Below are positions 30,965 to 40,321 of a stretch of DNA of 64,000 bases, one piece after another (positions within the stretch are counted from its first letter, which is position 1; each line of letters begins with the position of its first letter). Origin of the DNA: Corynebacterium bouchesdurhonense (GTDB taxonomy: Bacteria; Actinomycetota; Actinomycetes; Mycobacteriales; Mycobacteriaceae); contig NZ_LT546026.1 of assembly GCF_900078305.2 (NCBI RefSeq), positions 186,001-250,000 of the forward strand, in the 5' to 3' direction. Under the pieces are notes generated by a model. The model had not been told where the DNA came from, ran no database searches, and was given only the letters and a program-made list of their open reading frames with translations. Both the position numbers and the translations under genes were made by a program.

Positions 30965-31522
30965 TTAGGCGCGGTCAGACTCCGCCCGCGTGATCAGGTT
31001 CAGGGCCAGCTTCCAGCCCGCCTGCTCCGCCTGCCACCCGGCCGCCTGCAGGCGCTGGCTCATGGCCTGTTTGGAAATGCCCAGCTCCCGCGCCGCCTCG
31101 TTCTGGTTCATGCCGCGCCGCACCAGGGAGGTGGCCTCCCTGCCCTCGAGGGTGCGCTTGTGCAGCACGTGACCGAGCAAGGCGAAGGCGGCCGCGATGT
31201 CCTCGGCGGCGGTTCCGGGGTTGCGGGTGTCCACCGCCACCCTCACCTGCGCGGGCCGGGTGCCGGCCGCATCGGTGGCGGCGAAAATGCCGCGGCCGTG
31301 GGTGGCGATGCCGAGACCGATGGCCCAGTTGCCGTCGGAAAGCAATGCCATGACCAAGTTGAGTGCGTGCTCGGGGCTGTCCACGTCGGTGCGTATGTCC
31401 TCCACCGAAAGGATCTCGAAGGGGGAGACCCCGGGCAGTGTGGCCAGCGCCTCCGCCGAGCGCGCCACCACCTCGGCACGGCGCTTGCCCCGCCCCCGGT
31501 ACCTCGCATGCACGCCAATCAT
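30965..31522 (-). CDS. Helix-turn-helix protein of unknown function
   Basis: A 185-residue soluble protein. The C-terminal part has a clear helix-turn-helix (GMNQNEAARELGISKQAMSQ) followed by an Ala/Trp-rich helix. The N-terminal 120 residues (MIGVHARYRGRGKRRAEVVARS) form an alpha/beta domain of unknown type; some SatD-like proteins are arranged similarly. A TACACT -10 box (31531-31536) lies eight nt before ATG, so the mRNA is probably leaderless. It may be a transcription regulator; targets unknown. Confidence 0.75.
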   Translation of the reverse strand: MIGVHARYRGRGKRRAEVVARSAEALATLPGVSPFEILSVEDIRTDVDSPEHALNLVMALLSDGNWAIGLGIATHGRGIFAATDAAGTRPAQVRVAVDTRNPGTAAEDIAAAFALLGHVLHKRTLEGREATSLVRRGMNQNEAARELGISKQAMSQRLQAAGWQAEQAGWKLALNLITRAESDRA

Positions 31523-31555
31523 GCCCAGGGAGTGTAGCCGTCTACGCTGTGGCCT

Positions 31556-32209
31556 TTACTGAGGCTCGCCGGAACGCACCGGCAGCGCGGTATCGAGGGC
31601 CAGGCCCGCCACGCCCACCACGCCCAGCGCCACCGCGGCAGCCACGACGGCGGGGCTCGCCTGACCGGTGAGCGTGTCGCCGAAGAATACGGTGACCACG
31701 GTGCCCGGCAGCGAGCCCACGAACGTAGCCAGCGCGAAGGGGGCGACGGGGACGCGGGTGAGCGCCGACGCGTAGTTCATCACCGAGAAGGGCACCGCGG
31801 CGATCATCCGCAGGCTCGCCACCGCCAGCCAGCCCCGCTGCTCCAGGCGCGCGTTCACGCGGGCCACCGCGGGGTGGGTCAGGCGCGGCTCGATGAAGTC
31901 CCGCAGGAGCCCGCGCACGATGCACAGCGACACCACGGCGGAGACGGTGGTGGCGGTGATGGCGATCAGGGTGCCGCGCCACGGGCCGAACAGGATGCCG
32001 GCGGAGACGGTGAGCACGGTGCGCGGCACCGGCAGCTGCGTCACCCCGACGTAGAGCAGCCAGAACACCACGGGGAACCACGCGCCGGTGTGCTCGGACC
32101 ACTCGCGCAGGACGGACAGCGGGGGGATATCGAGGAGGTACCAGGCAGCGGCGGCGAGCGCGAGGGCGGCGGCGACGGCCGCGAGGCGCGGCAGCGTTGG
32201 TTTTGGCAC
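31556..32209 (-). CDS. TVP38/TMEM64 (DedA-like) membrane protein
   Basis: A 217-residue polytopic protein with about five membrane helices and the family core (VLTVSAGILFGPWRGTLIAI, then VPFSVMNYASALTRV). DedA/TVP38 proteins help lipid carriers flip across membranes and support envelope homeostasis. GTG at 32209 is preceded by GGGGAGG. It lies just downstream of the tRNA-Leu gene and its terminator. Confidence 0.88.
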   Translation of the reverse strand: MPKPTLPRLAAVAAALALAAAAWYLLDIPPLSVLREWSEHTGAWFPVVFWLLYVGVTQLPVPRTVLTVSAGILFGPWRGTLIAITATTVSAVVSLCIVRGLLRDFIEPRLTHPAVARVNARLEQRGWLAVASLRMIAAVPFSVMNYASALTRVPVAPFALATFVGSLPGTVVTVFFGDTLTGQASPAVVAAAVALGVVGVAGLALDTALPVRSGEPQ

Positions 32210-32230
32210 GCGGCCTCCCCGGTGATCGTC

Positions 32231-32250
32231 AATAAGCAAAGTCGATAAGC
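32231..32250 (+). repeat. Tandem motif copies after the tRNA terminator
   Basis: AATAAGCAAAGTCGATAAGC: one exact core (32242-32250) preceded by a degenerate half-copy (CAATAAGC). On the minus strand the motif continues directly from the T-tract of the tRNA-Leu terminator. Confidence 0.6.
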
Positions 32251-32277
32251 AAAAAGGCCCCTGCGATAACAGGGGCC
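32251..32277 (-). terminator. Rho-independent terminator of tRNA-Leu
   Basis: GGCCCCTG at 32256-32263 pairs perfectly with CAGGGGCC at 32270-32277 across a 6-nt loop, followed on the minus strand by TTTTT (32251-32255). Placed right after the tRNA. Confidence 0.9.
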
Positions 32278-32286
32278 GAACAGTTG

Positions 32287-32372
32287 TGCCCGAGGGGGGA
32301 CTTGAACCCCCACGTCCGTTAATAGGACACTAGCACCTCAAGCTAGCGCGTCTGCCATTCCGCCACCCGGGC
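32287..32372 (-). tRNA. tRNA-Leu (anticodon GAG)
   Basis: An 86-nt type II tRNA with a long variable arm. The acceptor stem GCCCGGG pairs with CUCGGGC (one G-U pair). The anticodon stem CTAGC/GCTAG encloses a loop TTGAGGT, giving anticodon GAG, which reads CUC and CUU leucine codons. The T-arm GGGGGTTCAAGTCCCCC is regular. The CCA end is not encoded. A strong terminator follows. Confidence 0.95.
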
Positions 32373-32508
32373 TTTGGGTGTTTCAGCCTTCCGGCTGGGC
32401 ACTCGAGTTACTATAGGGCGGGTCCCCGTGCCCGCCAAATCGCCAGGTCAGCGCCGTACGTACGGCATCCGGTGGCGGCGGGGCGCGGGCCTCGGGTAGG
32501 AATGTGGC

Positions 32509-33051
32509 ATGACTGCGAATTACGTCTCCGACCGTTTCCCGGGCCCCGACCCCTACGCCCCGCTGGCGGACGTGCCCCCGTTCGAGCTCACCTCCGAGGA
32601 CATCGTCGAGGGGCAAAAGCTTGACGACGCCCTCGCCGGAGACAACGCCGTAAGCCCCCAGCTGTCCTGGTCCGGCGCACCCGAGGGCACGAAGACGTAC
32701 GCGGTGACCTGTTTCGACCCGGACGCGCCCACGGCTTCGGGCTTCTGGCACTGGTCGGCCTTCAACATCCCGGCCGACGTGACCGAGCTTCCCTCCGGCG
32801 CCGGCTCCGAGGAGGGCTTGGGCGTGGGCGCGGTTGTGCTCGCGGGCGATTCCGGCGTGAAGGGCTACTACGGCGCCAACCCGCCGGCCGGCCACGGCCC
32901 GCACCGCTACCTCTACGCGGTCCACGCGGTGGACACCGAGCTGCCGGCCGACGAGATTGCCAACCCCACCCAGCTCGGCTTCAACCTCTACTTCCACGCG
33001 CTCGGCCGCGCCATCACGTGGGGCTGGTACGAGAACGCGCCCGAGAACTAG
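32509..33051 (+). CDS. YbhB/YbcL family Raf kinase inhibitor-like protein (PEBP)
   Basis: A 180-residue phosphatidylethanolamine-binding-protein fold. The two family motifs are present: CFDPDAPTASGFWHW and GPHRYLYAVHAV. Bacterial members bind small anions or lipids; their role is unclear. No signal peptide is seen, so it is probably cytoplasmic. It follows the tRNA-Leu gene divergently. Confidence 0.93.
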   Translation: MTANYVSDRFPGPDPYAPLADVPPFELTSEDIVEGQKLDDALAGDNAVSPQLSWSGAPEGTKTYAVTCFDPDAPTASGFWHWSAFNIPADVTELPSGAGSEEGLGVGAVVLAGDSGVKGYYGANPPAGHGPHRYLYAVHAVDTELPADEIANPTQLGFNLYFHALGRAITWGWYENAPEN

Positions 33052-33101
33052 CCTGCCGAGAACTGGCCTGCGGCACCCAGCCGTCGGCTACACTTCGCCG
33101 A

Positions 33102-33452
33102 ATGGTTCCTGTGCAGATCCGCGTGGGCGGCGCCTTCCTCGGCGTCGCCCTCGCGCTAGCCATGTACGCGGTGATCGCCCTGCTGCGCGGCGACACCACC
33201 TTTGCCATCACCCCGCAGGTGCTCACGGTGCTCGCCGCCGTGGTGCTGGTGGGCGCCTTCGCCACCTACGACACAACGCAGCCCGGATCCCGTCGCCAGG
33301 TGGGGGCGCTGGCGGCGGCGGTGGCCCTGATCGGGCTGGGCGTGGTGCTGCCGTCCACCGAGCTGGCCGTGACCACCCCGTTCTGGCTGCTCGGCTGGGC
33401 GCTCACCGCCGGCCTGTGCGCCGCGGTGCTCCGTCGCTCGGCGGCGAGCTAG
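33102..33452 (+). CDS. Small integral membrane protein
   Basis: A 116-residue hydrophobic protein with about four predicted membrane helices (GGAFLGVALALAMYAVIALL, VLTVLAAVVLVGAFATY, ALAAAVALIGLGVVL, PFWLLGWALTAGLCAAVL). ATG at 33102 is chosen since a TACACT -10 box (33089-33094) lies seven nt upstream, giving a leaderless mRNA. No family recognised; convergent with pyrD. Confidence 0.7.
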   Translation: MVPVQIRVGGAFLGVALALAMYAVIALLRGDTTFAITPQVLTVLAAVVLVGAFATYDTTQPGSRRQVGALAAAVALIGLGVVLPSTELAVTTPFWLLGWALTAGLCAAVLRRSAAS

Positions 33453-33470
33453 GCTGACCAGTCAGGCCAG

Positions 33471-34688
33471 CTAGACCCGCTTCCACTCCAAACCGCTGCC
33501 CACCGCCTCGGAGATGTTCTCCAGGCCGTGGGCGCGCAGCTGCGCGGCGATGCCGGCGTGCACGCGGCGCACCCAGCCCGGCCCGCCGTAGATGAACGGC
33601 GTGTAGCCCTGCAGCAGGCTCGCACCGGCGGTGATGCGTTCCCACGCCTGCTCCGGCGTCATGATGCCGCCAACGCTCACCAGCACCAACTCATCGCCGA
33701 CGCGGGCGTGCAGGCGCTTGAGCACCTCGAGTGATCGCTTGGCCACGGGCGCCCCGGAGACGCCGCCGGCCCCCATCGCGGCCACCTCGTCGGCGGGGGT
33801 GCGCAGGCCCTCCCGGGAGATGGTGGTGTTGGTGGCCACGATGCCGGCTAGGCCGAGCTCCACGGCCAGGTCGGCCACGGCGTCCACGTCCTCGTCGCTC
33901 AGGTCCGGCGCGATCTTGACCAGTACCGGCGTGTCCGCGGAGTTCTTCACCACCTGCAGGATGGGCCGCAGCTCCTCCACGGCCTGGAGGTCGCGCAGGC
34001 CCGGGGTGTTGGGGGAGGAGACGTTGACCACTAGGTAATCCGCTCGCGGGCCAAGCACCGTGGCGCCGGCGCGGTAGTCGGCCACGGCGTCCTCGGCGGT
34101 CTTATTCTTGCCGATGTTGATGCCCACGATGTCGCCGGTCTTCCGCTTGGCCAGGCGCTCCGCCACGGTGATGGCACCCTCGTTGTTAAAACCCATGCGG
34201 TTCAAGATCTGTCTCCTATACACATCCGACGCTGCCGACGCGCCCACCCGTCGCTCGCTTGCGACGCCTCGCTCGGCCAGGCGCTCCGCCACGGTGATGG
34301 CACCCTCGTTGTTAAAACCCATGCGGTTCAAGATGGCCTTGTCCGCGGGGAGGCGGAACAGGCGGGGGGCGGGGTTGCCGGGCTGCGGGCGCGGGGTGAC
34401 GGTGCCCAGCTCGGCGTAGCCGAAGCCCACCGCCCCCCACGCGTCCACGGCGGTCGCGTTCTTATCAAAGCCGGCCGCGAGCCCCAGCGGGGCGGGGAAG
34501 CGCACGCCGAAGCACTCCTGCTCCAGCGCCGGGTCGTGGACCCGCACCACGCGCTCCATGAGGCGGTTCACCGGGGTGGCGCTGTGCAGAAGGTGCAGCG
34601 CCCCGCTCATCGCGCCGTGGATGCGCTCCGGCGGGATGCGGAACATGAGTTTCAGGGCCGCCTGGTAGGCCCGCTCGGTCGGGGTCAC
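33471..34688 (-). CDS. pyrD: Dihydroorotate dehydrogenase (class 2), with an artefactual in-frame insertion
   Basis: Membrane-associated flavoenzyme that oxidises dihydroorotate to orotate with quinone, in pyrimidine synthesis. Family motifs include [34 protein letters not shown] and LVLVSVGGI. The frame is 405 residues, but 42 come from a false insertion: residues [19 protein letters not shown] appear twice, separated by a Nextera-adapter translation (ASDVYRRQ). Removing 126 bp gives a normal 363-residue enzyme. GTG at 34688 overlaps the stop of the upstream lipoprotein gene (GTGA), so the two are coupled. Confidence 0.93.
   Translation of the reverse strand: MTPTERAYQAALKLMFRIPPERIHGAMSGALHLLHSATPVNRLMERVVRVHDPALEQECFGVRFPAPLGLAAGFDKNATAVDAWGAVGFGYAELGTVTPRPQPGNPAPRLFRLPADKAILNRMGFNNEGAITVAERLAERGVASERRVGASAASDVYRRQILNRMGFNNEGAITVAERLAKRKTGDIVGINIGKNKTAEDAVADYRAGATVLGPRADYLVVNVSSPNTPGLRDLQAVEELRPILQVVKNSADTPVLVKIAPDLSDEDVDAVADLAVELGLAGIVATNTTISREGLRTPADEVAAMGAGGVSGAPVAKRSLEVLKRLHARVGDELVLVSVGGIMTPEQAWERITAGASLLQGYTPFIYGGPGWVRRVHAGIAAQLRAHGLENISEAVGSGLEWKRV
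34149..34334. other. Assembly artefact: 60-bp duplication around a Nextera adapter
   Basis: The 60-bp segment at 34149-34208 is repeated at 34275-34334. Between them CTGTCTCCTATACACATC (34209-34226) and CGACGCTGCCGACG (34227-34240) match the Nextera transposase mosaic end and read-2 adapter with about one error, followed by 34 bases of unclear origin. This is sequencing-library contamination, not a mobile element. Confidence 0.93.
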
Positions 34689-35752
34689 TTCGTCTCCTCG
34701 GGAAGCTCGTGCAGGTGCTTGTCGGACGCGCGGATGATTTGGAGGCCGCCGCCGGTGGCGGAGGCGATGACCAGGGTGCCGTCGGCAAGCGATGCAATGC
34801 TCTGCGCGTCGGCGACGGTGCGCAGGCGGCCGCGCTCGAGCGGCACCCCGCGCGATATGTCGTAACCGGTCGCGGTGTTGGTGGCGGTGGAGGTGATCCA
34901 GGCGAGGCGGTCGCGGCCGTCCCACGCCACATCCCACGGGCTTTCTTCAACGGGCGCCATCTGGTGGAGGCGGATGATGTCGTCCGAGGTGTAGACGAGG
35001 AGCTGGGAGCCGGTGGCATCCGCCGCCAGCACCAGGCCGTCTCCGCCCGCGGCGATCTTGCCCACCCCAAGGCCGGCGCGCAGGGTGCCGCCCTGCTTAC
35101 CGCCGCGCCAGTTCAGGTCCTGGATGGTGGTGTCGAAGCTGCTTGTGCGCACCACCGCATCAGGCTGGCCTTCGACCGGAACCGCCTGGATCTGGGCGGT
35201 TTCGCGCGCCACCGAGAAGGTGCGCTCGAGCTGGTTGTCCTTGTACACCCACACCTTGCGTTCGCTGCCACTGCCGGCGACCACTTCGCCGCTGGATGTG
35301 ATGGTTGCGGCATCGACGGGAGCCTCCGTATTGAACGACTCCTCGCCGTTGGCCCTGAAGATGCGGACGTTGGTGCCGCACGCCACAACGAATGCGCCGG
35401 CGTTCGCGGAGGCATCGCCGCACTCGCCGGGGAGCGAGTGGGGTTTGACCTGGCCTGCCACGAGCTGATCCAACGTCCCCACAAACAGCTCGTTCTCGGT
35501 GCGCACGCCGATAAGGTCCCCGGTTGTATCCAGGTCGCGGACGTTCTCGAAGGGGTAGACCGTCCCGTCAGGGTCCACCTGGGAGGGGGACGGCGCCGGG
35601 GTGGCGTTGCCCATGTTCAGGGCCGCTTCATCCGCCTGTTCGAGGGGGCTGCCGCACGCCGTGAGACCAGCCGTGAGAACAATGGTAGTGAGCAGCGCAG
35701 TGACGGCCGCACCGTGCCTGCGTGCGCGATTCGCACCTATCGAACTCTTCAC
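34685..35752 (-). CDS. Secreted lipoprotein, beta-propeller-like
   Basis: A 355-residue protein with a signal peptide and lipobox ([10 protein letters not shown]) near residue 30, then repeated strands with [12 protein letters not shown], [11 protein letters not shown] and [15 protein letters not shown] units that look like a beta-propeller. Probably anchored on the outer face of the membrane; the ligand is unknown. GTG at 35752 has a TAGGGT -10 box (35761-35766) eight nt upstream (leaderless). Its stop overlaps the pyrD GTG, so it is co-translated with pyrD. Confidence 0.8.
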   Translation of the reverse strand: MKSSIGANRARRHGAAVTALLTTIVLTAGLTACGSPLEQADEAALNMGNATPAPSPSQVDPDGTVYPFENVRDLDTTGDLIGVRTENELFVGTLDQLVAGQVKPHSLPGECGDASANAGAFVVACGTNVRIFRANGEESFNTEAPVDAATITSSGEVVAGSGSERKVWVYKDNQLERTFSVARETAQIQAVPVEGQPDAVVRTSSFDTTIQDLNWRGGKQGGTLRAGLGVGKIAAGGDGLVLAADATGSQLLVYTSDDIIRLHQMAPVEESPWDVAWDGRDRLAWITSTATNTATGYDISRGVPLERGRLRTVADAQSIASLADGTLVIASATGGGLQIIRASDKHLHELPEETK

Positions 35753-35770
35753 AGCCCCCAACCCTAGCAA

Positions 35771-35820
35771 CCGGCCTCCACGTAACCGGCCTCCACGTAA
35801 CCGGCCTCCACGTAACCGGC
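35771..35820. repeat. Tandem 15-bp repeat in a divergent promoter region
   Basis: CCGGCCTCCACGTAA is repeated three times exactly (35771-35815) plus five bases of a fourth. It lies between the -10 box of the lipoprotein-pyrD unit (35761-35766) and the -10 box of uppP (35862-35867), so copy number would change the spacing of upstream promoter DNA. Confidence 0.9.
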
Positions 35821-35875
35821 GCGGGCAGCGGGGGCTCCTGCCGCCTCCGCGCCGCGCGGAGTAGGGTTGCTCGGC

Positions 35876-36739
35876 GTGAATGAAGCAGTAGCGCTCGCCG
35901 CCGCAAACTCGATGACCTGGGCGCAGGTCGTGGTCCTGTCCATCGTGCAGGGCCTGACGGAATTCCTGCCGGTGTCCTCCTCCGGCCACCTGCGCATCGT
36001 CTCCGAGCTGTTCTGGGGCGAGGACGCGGGCGCCAGCTTCACCGCCGTGATCCAGCTGGGTACGGAGCTGGCGGTGTTGGTGTTCTTTGCCAAGGACATC
36101 TGGCGGATTCTTACGGGGTGGTTCGCGGGGATCGTCGATAAGCACAAGCGCGGGTTCGACTACCGGATGGGCTGGATGGTCATCGTCGGCACGATCCCGG
36201 TGGGCCTGGCGGGCGTGCTGCTGAAGGACCTGATCCGCGAGAACTTCCGCAACCTGTGGATCACCGCGGCCGTGCTCATCCTTTTCTCCTTCGTCTTCAT
36301 CGCGGCGGAGCGCCGGGGCACCAAAGCCCGCGGCTTCGACGAGCTGACCATGCGCGACGCCATCGTGATGGGCCTGTGGCAGTGCCTCGCGCTGATCCCG
36401 GGCGTGTCCCGCTCCGGCGGGACCATCTCCGGCGGCCTGCTGCGCAACCTCGACCGCGAGGTGGCCACCCGCTTCAGCTTCCTGCTCGCGATCCCCGCGG
36501 TGCTCGCGTCGGGGCTCTTTTCGCTTCCCGACGCCTTCGACCCACAGGCCGGCCAGGCCGCCAGCGGCGCCCAGCTGCTCGTCGGCTCCGGCATCGCCTT
36601 CGTGCTGGGCTACATCTCCATCGCGTGGCTTTTGAAGTTCGTCTCCAACCACTCCTTTGCGTGGTTCTCCGCCTACCGCATCCCGCTGGGCATCCTGGTC
36701 ATGCTGCTGCTGGCCACCGGTGTGATGCAGCCGTACTAG
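35876..36739 (+). CDS. uppP: Undecaprenyl-diphosphate phosphatase (BacA/UppP)
   Basis: Recycles the lipid carrier for cell-wall synthesis by removing a phosphate from undecaprenyl diphosphate. It has 287 residues and about eight helices. The catalytic motifs are present: [11 protein letters not shown] and [12 protein letters not shown] at 35876 is chosen because TAGGGT (35862-35867) lies eight nt upstream (leaderless); an internal ATG at 35912 would remove only a short non-conserved start. The loop segment GIVDKHKRG contains a copy of the recurrent motif core (36135-36143). uppP next to mshC is common in Actinobacteria. Confidence 0.94.
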   Translation: MNEAVALAAANSMTWAQVVVLSIVQGLTEFLPVSSSGHLRIVSELFWGEDAGASFTAVIQLGTELAVLVFFAKDIWRILTGWFAGIVDKHKRGFDYRMGWMVIVGTIPVGLAGVLLKDLIRENFRNLWITAAVLILFSFVFIAAERRGTKARGFDELTMRDAIVMGLWQCLALIPGVSRSGGTISGGLLRNLDREVATRFSFLLAIPAVLASGLFSLPDAFDPQAGQAASGAQLLVGSGIAFVLGYISIAWLLKFVSNHSFAWFSAYRIPLGILVMLLLATGVMQPY

Positions 36740-36749
36740 GCTGGCCCGC

Positions 36750-37988
36750 ATGCATTCCTGGCCTCACCCTTTCGTTCCCGCCGTCTCCGGGGCGCCGGTT
36801 CCGCTCGCGCTTTACGACACCGCTGACCAGGCCGTCAAGCCCGTGGACACCTCGCTGCGTGGCGGCGGGGGCGAAGTAGGCGGGGAGGGCAGCGTGGGCA
36901 TGTACGTCTGCGGCATCACCCCGTACGACTCGACCCACCTCGGCCACGCCGCGACCTACCTCGCCTTCGACCTCGTCTACCGGCAGCTGCTGGCCAACGG
37001 CCACCAGGTGCACTACGTGCAGAACGTCACCGACGTGGACGACCCGCTGTTCGAGCGCGCGGAGCGCGACGGGGTGGACTGGCGGGAGCTGGGCACCAGC
37101 CAGATCGACCTGTTCCGATCCGACATGGAGGCGCTGTCCGTGATCCCGCCGCGCGAGTACGTGGGCGCGATGGAGGCCGTGGACGAGATCGTGGAGATGG
37201 TCGGCCAGCTGCTCGACGCGGGCGCCGCCTACCGCCTAGACCATGGCGACATCTACGCCTCCATCGAGGCCACCCGCCATTTCGGCTACGAGTCGAACCT
37301 GGACCGCGCCACCATGGAGGCCTTTTTCGCTGAGCGCGGCGGCGACCCGGAGCGCCCCGGCAAGCGCGACCCGCTGGACGCGCTGCTGTGGCGCGGGCAC
37401 CGCGAGGGCGAGCCGGCCTGGGATTCCCCCTTGGGCCCGGGCCGGCCGGGCTGGCACGTGGAGTGCTCCGCCATCGCCACCAACCGCCTGGGCACCCGCT
37501 TCGCCATCCAGGGCGGCGGCTCCGACCTGGCGTTCCCGCACCACGAGTTCTCGGCCGCGCACGCCGAGGCCGCCCACGGCATCGAGCGCATGGCGGGCCA
37601 CTACGTGCACACCGGCATGATTGCGCTCGACGGGGTGAAGATGTCCAAATCCCTCGGCAACCTCGTCTTCGTGCACAAGCTCACCGAGGCCGGCCACGAG
37701 CCCTCGGCCATCCGCCTCGCCGTCTTCGAGGGCCACTACCGCCAGGACCGGGACTTCTCCGACGCCGCCCTCGAGCGCGCCGAGCAGCGTCTCGCCGCCT
37801 GGCGCTTGAACCTCGCCCGGGAAGCGGGGGAGGAGCGCGTGCGCTCGGACGTGGACCGGCTCCGCCGGGCGCTCGCGAACGACCTGGATACGCCGTCCGC
37901 GCTTTCGCTTATCGACGCATCCGAGGGCGACCACAACGGCCTGCTCGCGGCCGCCATCGAGGGCCTGCTCGGCGTGCGTGTCGCGTAA
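36750..37988 (+). CDS. mshC: Mycothiol biosynthesis cysteine ligase MshC
   Basis: ATP-dependent ligase joining cysteine to glucosaminyl-inositol, the third step of mycothiol synthesis. It has 412 residues and is derived from cysteinyl-tRNA synthetase: [14 protein letters not shown] holds the HIGH-like signature and KMSKSLGN the KMSKS loop, while the tRNA-binding end is missing, as in MshC. TAGGCT (36737-36742) seven nt before ATG indicates a leaderless transcript. Confirms an actinobacterial host. The segment ALSLIDASE carries the recurrent motif core (37907-37915). Confidence 0.95.
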   Translation: MHSWPHPFVPAVSGAPVPLALYDTADQAVKPVDTSLRGGGGEVGGEGSVGMYVCGITPYDSTHLGHAATYLAFDLVYRQLLANGHQVHYVQNVTDVDDPLFERAERDGVDWRELGTSQIDLFRSDMEALSVIPPREYVGAMEAVDEIVEMVGQLLDAGAAYRLDHGDIYASIEATRHFGYESNLDRATMEAFFAERGGDPERPGKRDPLDALLWRGHREGEPAWDSPLGPGRPGWHVECSAIATNRLGTRFAIQGGGSDLAFPHHEFSAAHAEAAHGIERMAGHYVHTGMIALDGVKMSKSLGNLVFVHKLTEAGHEPSAIRLAVFEGHYRQDRDFSDAALERAEQRLAAWRLNLAREAGEERVRSDVDRLRRALANDLDTPSALSLIDASEGDHNGLLAAAIEGLLGVRVA

Positions 37989-38009
37989 AGATCGGGGAAG
38001 ATGGGCAGC

Positions 38010-38405
38010 ATGACCGCACCGGAGAACTCCATCCGCGCCCAGTTCCAGCCCGACGTCGACGAGTTCATCGAAGACCTGGAGACGTTCGCCACCGGCTCCT
38101 ACCTCTCCGACGAGGACAAGGACCTCTGGGACGAGCCCTTCGACCCGGCCGCGCTGCCGCAGCTGAAGACCCTCCTCGAGCGTTTCCTCGACGCGCTCGA
38201 CGCCCTGGGGGACGACCCGGAGGGCGAGCAGCTCGCCGCCGTGGCGAAGCCCTTCTTCGCGCAGCTGGACGAGTTCAACCAGTCCTACGCCGACGCAGTG
38301 CTCGAGCCGGAGGAGAAGGCAGACATCGAGTCCCTGGTCTTCCGCGCCGCCGCGGCCACCGGTGCCACCGACGAGGCGCTGCGTGAGCTGCCCGAGCTTG
38401 AGTAG
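38010..38405 (+). CDS. Acidic hypothetical protein
   Basis: A 131-residue very acidic, probably helical cytoplasmic protein (many Asp and Glu, few Lys). ATG at 38010 gives better spacing to GGGGAAG than the ATG at 38001. It lies between mshC and the HAD hydrolase, overlapping the start of the latter. No family recognised; a similar small protein is often seen between mshC and a HAD gene in corynebacteria, to my recollection. Confidence 0.6.
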   Translation: MTAPENSIRAQFQPDVDEFIEDLETFATGSYLSDEDKDLWDEPFDPAALPQLKTLLERFLDALDALGDDPEGEQLAAVAKPFFAQLDEFNQSYADAVLEPEEKADIESLVFRAAAATGATDEALRELPELE

Positions 38406-39102
38406 CGCGGCCGGCCCCGCCGCCGTGTTCTGGGACATGGACGGCACCCTCATCGACACCGAGCCGCTGTGGGGCGAGGCAACCTACCAGCTCGGTGAGC
38501 TCCTCGGCCGCCCCCTCGTGCCCGAGGTGCGGGAGCGCACAGTGGGCGGCAGCTTCGGCAGCACGCTGCGCATTCTCGCCGAGTGGGCCGGCCGCGAGCT
38601 GGTGCCCGGCGACGAGGACCGCTACCGCGCCTGGATGTACGCCCGCATGGGGGAGCTGCTCGCCGGCGGCATCGAGCTCAACCCCGGCATCGGCGGCCTC
38701 CTCGAGTCCCTCGCGGACCGGGGCACGCCGATGCTGGTCACCACCAACACGGAGCGCGCGCTGGCGGACACGTGCATCGATGCGATCGGGCGCCGCTTCT
38801 TCGCCGACACGATCACCGGCGACGAGGTTGCGCGGCCCAAGCCGGCGACCGACATGTACGTGGAGGCGGCCCGTCGCGTGGGCGCCGCCCCGGCGCGCTG
38901 CCTGGTTGTCGAGGACTCGTGGGCCGGGATGAGCGCCGCCGCCGGCGCCGGCTGCGCCGTGCTCGGCCTGGCCGACGAGGTGCCGGCGGGCGTCCTGCGC
39001 TTCGATCCCGCCCAGTTCGCGGGCGCGGGCGCCGGTGACGTTGACCGCTGGTTCGAGCGCGCCGCCCGCACAGCCCGCGCCGCCCGCACGGCCCGCGTAT
39101 GA
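38383..39102 (+). CDS. HAD-superfamily hydrolase (phosphoglycolate-phosphatase-like)
   Basis: About 239 residues. Motif I DMDGTLIDTEPLW, motif II TTNTERAL, motif III K in RPKPATDMY and motif IV VVEDSWAGMSA define a HAD phosphatase with a helical cap of the beta-phosphoglucomutase type. The start is unsure: GTG at 38383 follows GAGGCG, while TTG at 38398 is the alternative. It overlaps the acidic gene upstream by 23 nt. Ends with an Ala/Arg-rich repeat tail. Substrate not predictable. Confidence 0.82.
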   Translation: MSCPSLSSAAGPAAVFWDMDGTLIDTEPLWGEATYQLGELLGRPLVPEVRERTVGGSFGSTLRILAEWAGRELVPGDEDRYRAWMYARMGELLAGGIELNPGIGGLLESLADRGTPMLVTTNTERALADTCIDAIGRRFFADTITGDEVARPKPATDMYVEAARRVGAAPARCLVVEDSWAGMSAAAGAGCAVLGLADEVPAGVLRFDPAQFAGAGAGDVDRWFERAARTARAARTARV

Positions 39103-39144
39103 AACCCGCCTGCCCGGGCCCGCGCTGGGCTAAGCTGTGTCACC

Positions 39145-39408
39145 GTGAAAAATTTCGATGACCTCTTCGCCGAACTGACCTTGAAGGCCACCGACCGCCC
39201 CGCCGGCTCCGGCACGGTGGAGGCGCTGGACAGCGGCGAGCACTTCATCGGCAAGAAGATCATCGAGGAAGCCGGCGAGGTGTGGATCGCCGCCGAGTAC
39301 CAGTCCGACGCGGAGCTGGCGGAGGAAATGAGCCAGCTCATCTACTGGACCCAGGTGATGATGGTCAAGCGCGGTCTGCGCCCGGAAGACATTTACAAGT
39401 ACCTCTAG
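39145..39408 (+). CDS. hisE: Phosphoribosyl-ATP diphosphatase
   Basis: Second step of histidine synthesis, hydrolysing phosphoribosyl-ATP to phosphoribosyl-AMP. It has 87 residues, the normal length, with the MazG-like Glu motif ([28 protein letters not shown]). GTG at 39145 lies eight nt after a TAAGCT -10 box (39131-39136), so transcription of hisE-hisG is probably leaderless. hisG begins 15 nt after its stop. Confidence 0.95.
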   Translation: MKNFDDLFAELTLKATDRPAGSGTVEALDSGEHFIGKKIIEEAGEVWIAAEYQSDAELAEEMSQLIYWTQVMMVKRGLRPEDIYKYL

Positions 39409-39410
39409 GA

Positions 39411-39426
39411 GCGTCGAAAAGCAATG
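39411..39426 (+). repeat. Motif copy between hisE and hisG
   Basis: GCGTCGAAAAGCAATG is a one-base variant core (39414-39422). It follows AGGAG and runs into the hisG ATG, so it forms the spacer between ribosome binding site and start codon. Confidence 0.45.
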
Positions 39427-40278
39427 CCCACGATTAGGATCGCGGTACCGAACAAGGGCTCCCTCTCGGAGCAGGCGGCGGCCATTTTGAAGGAGGCCGG
39501 GTACAAGAGCCGCGGCGCCACCAAGGCGCTCAACGTGGTGGACGAGGCCAACGGGGTGGAGTTCTTCTTCCTGCGGCCCAAGGACATCGCCATCTACGTC
39601 GCGCAGGGCCACCTCGAGCTCGGCATCACGGGCCGCGATCTGGCCGCGGACTCGCGAGCGGAGGTGGACGAGGTGCTCGACCTGGGCTTCGGCGGCTCCA
39701 CCTTCCGTTTCGCGGCGCCGCAGGGCGAGTCCTGGACCGTGGAGGCGCTCGAGGGCAAGCGCATCGCCACCTCCTACCCGCACCTGGTGGAGGATTACCT
39801 GGCGGCGCGCGGCATCACACCCGCGCAGATCATCCGCCTCGACGGCGCGGTGGAAATCTCCATCAAGCTCGGCGTGGCCGATGTGATCGCGGACGTGGTC
39901 TCCACCGGCGCCACCCTGCGCCAGCACGGCCTCGCGCCGTTCGGGGAGCCGATCCTCACCAGCTCGGCGGTGGTAATCACGCGCAAGGGGGCACTGCTTG
40001 ACGACGATCACCAGCGCGTACTGGGCCGCATCAACGGCATCCTCACCGCCCACAACTACCTCATGATCGATTACAACGTCCGCCGCGCCGACCTCGACCG
40101 GGCCATCGACCTCACGCCGGGGCTGACCAGCCCCACGGTCTCCCCTCTGTCGAGCGAGGAGTGGGTGGCGGTGCGCGCCATGGTTCCGCAGGCCCGCGCG
40201 AACCAGGTGATGGACGACCTCGCCGCCACGGGCGCCGAGGGCATCCTGGCCACCGAGCTGCGCATCGCGCGCCTGTAA
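39424..40278 (+). CDS. hisG: ATP phosphoribosyltransferase (long form)
   Basis: First and feedback-inhibited step of histidine synthesis, joining ATP and PRPP. It has 284 residues, the long HisG form with a C-terminal ACT-like regulatory domain that binds histidine. The catalytic part shows AVPNKGSL and [21 protein letters not shown], the PRPP-binding signature. AGGAG before ATG serves as the ribosome binding site. Cotranscribed with hisE. Confidence 0.96.
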   Translation: MPTIRIAVPNKGSLSEQAAAILKEAGYKSRGATKALNVVDEANGVEFFFLRPKDIAIYVAQGHLELGITGRDLAADSRAEVDEVLDLGFGGSTFRFAAPQGESWTVEALEGKRIATSYPHLVEDYLAARGITPAQIIRLDGAVEISIKLGVADVIADVVSTGATLRQHGLAPFGEPILTSSAVVITRKGALLDDDHQRVLGRINGILTAHNYLMIDYNVRRADLDRAIDLTPGLTSPTVSPLSSEEWVAVRAMVPQARANQVMDDLAATGAEGILATELRIARL

Positions 40279-40321
40279 AATCCCCGGGTCGGGCCGCGCG
40301 CCCGCGCGTATGGTGGGGCCC

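Noticed and set aside
34205..34275. A transposon end or mobile element in pyrD
   Set aside because: The sequence is the engineered Nextera mosaic end and adapter, and the flanking 60-bp repeat is an assembly join; no transposase is present.
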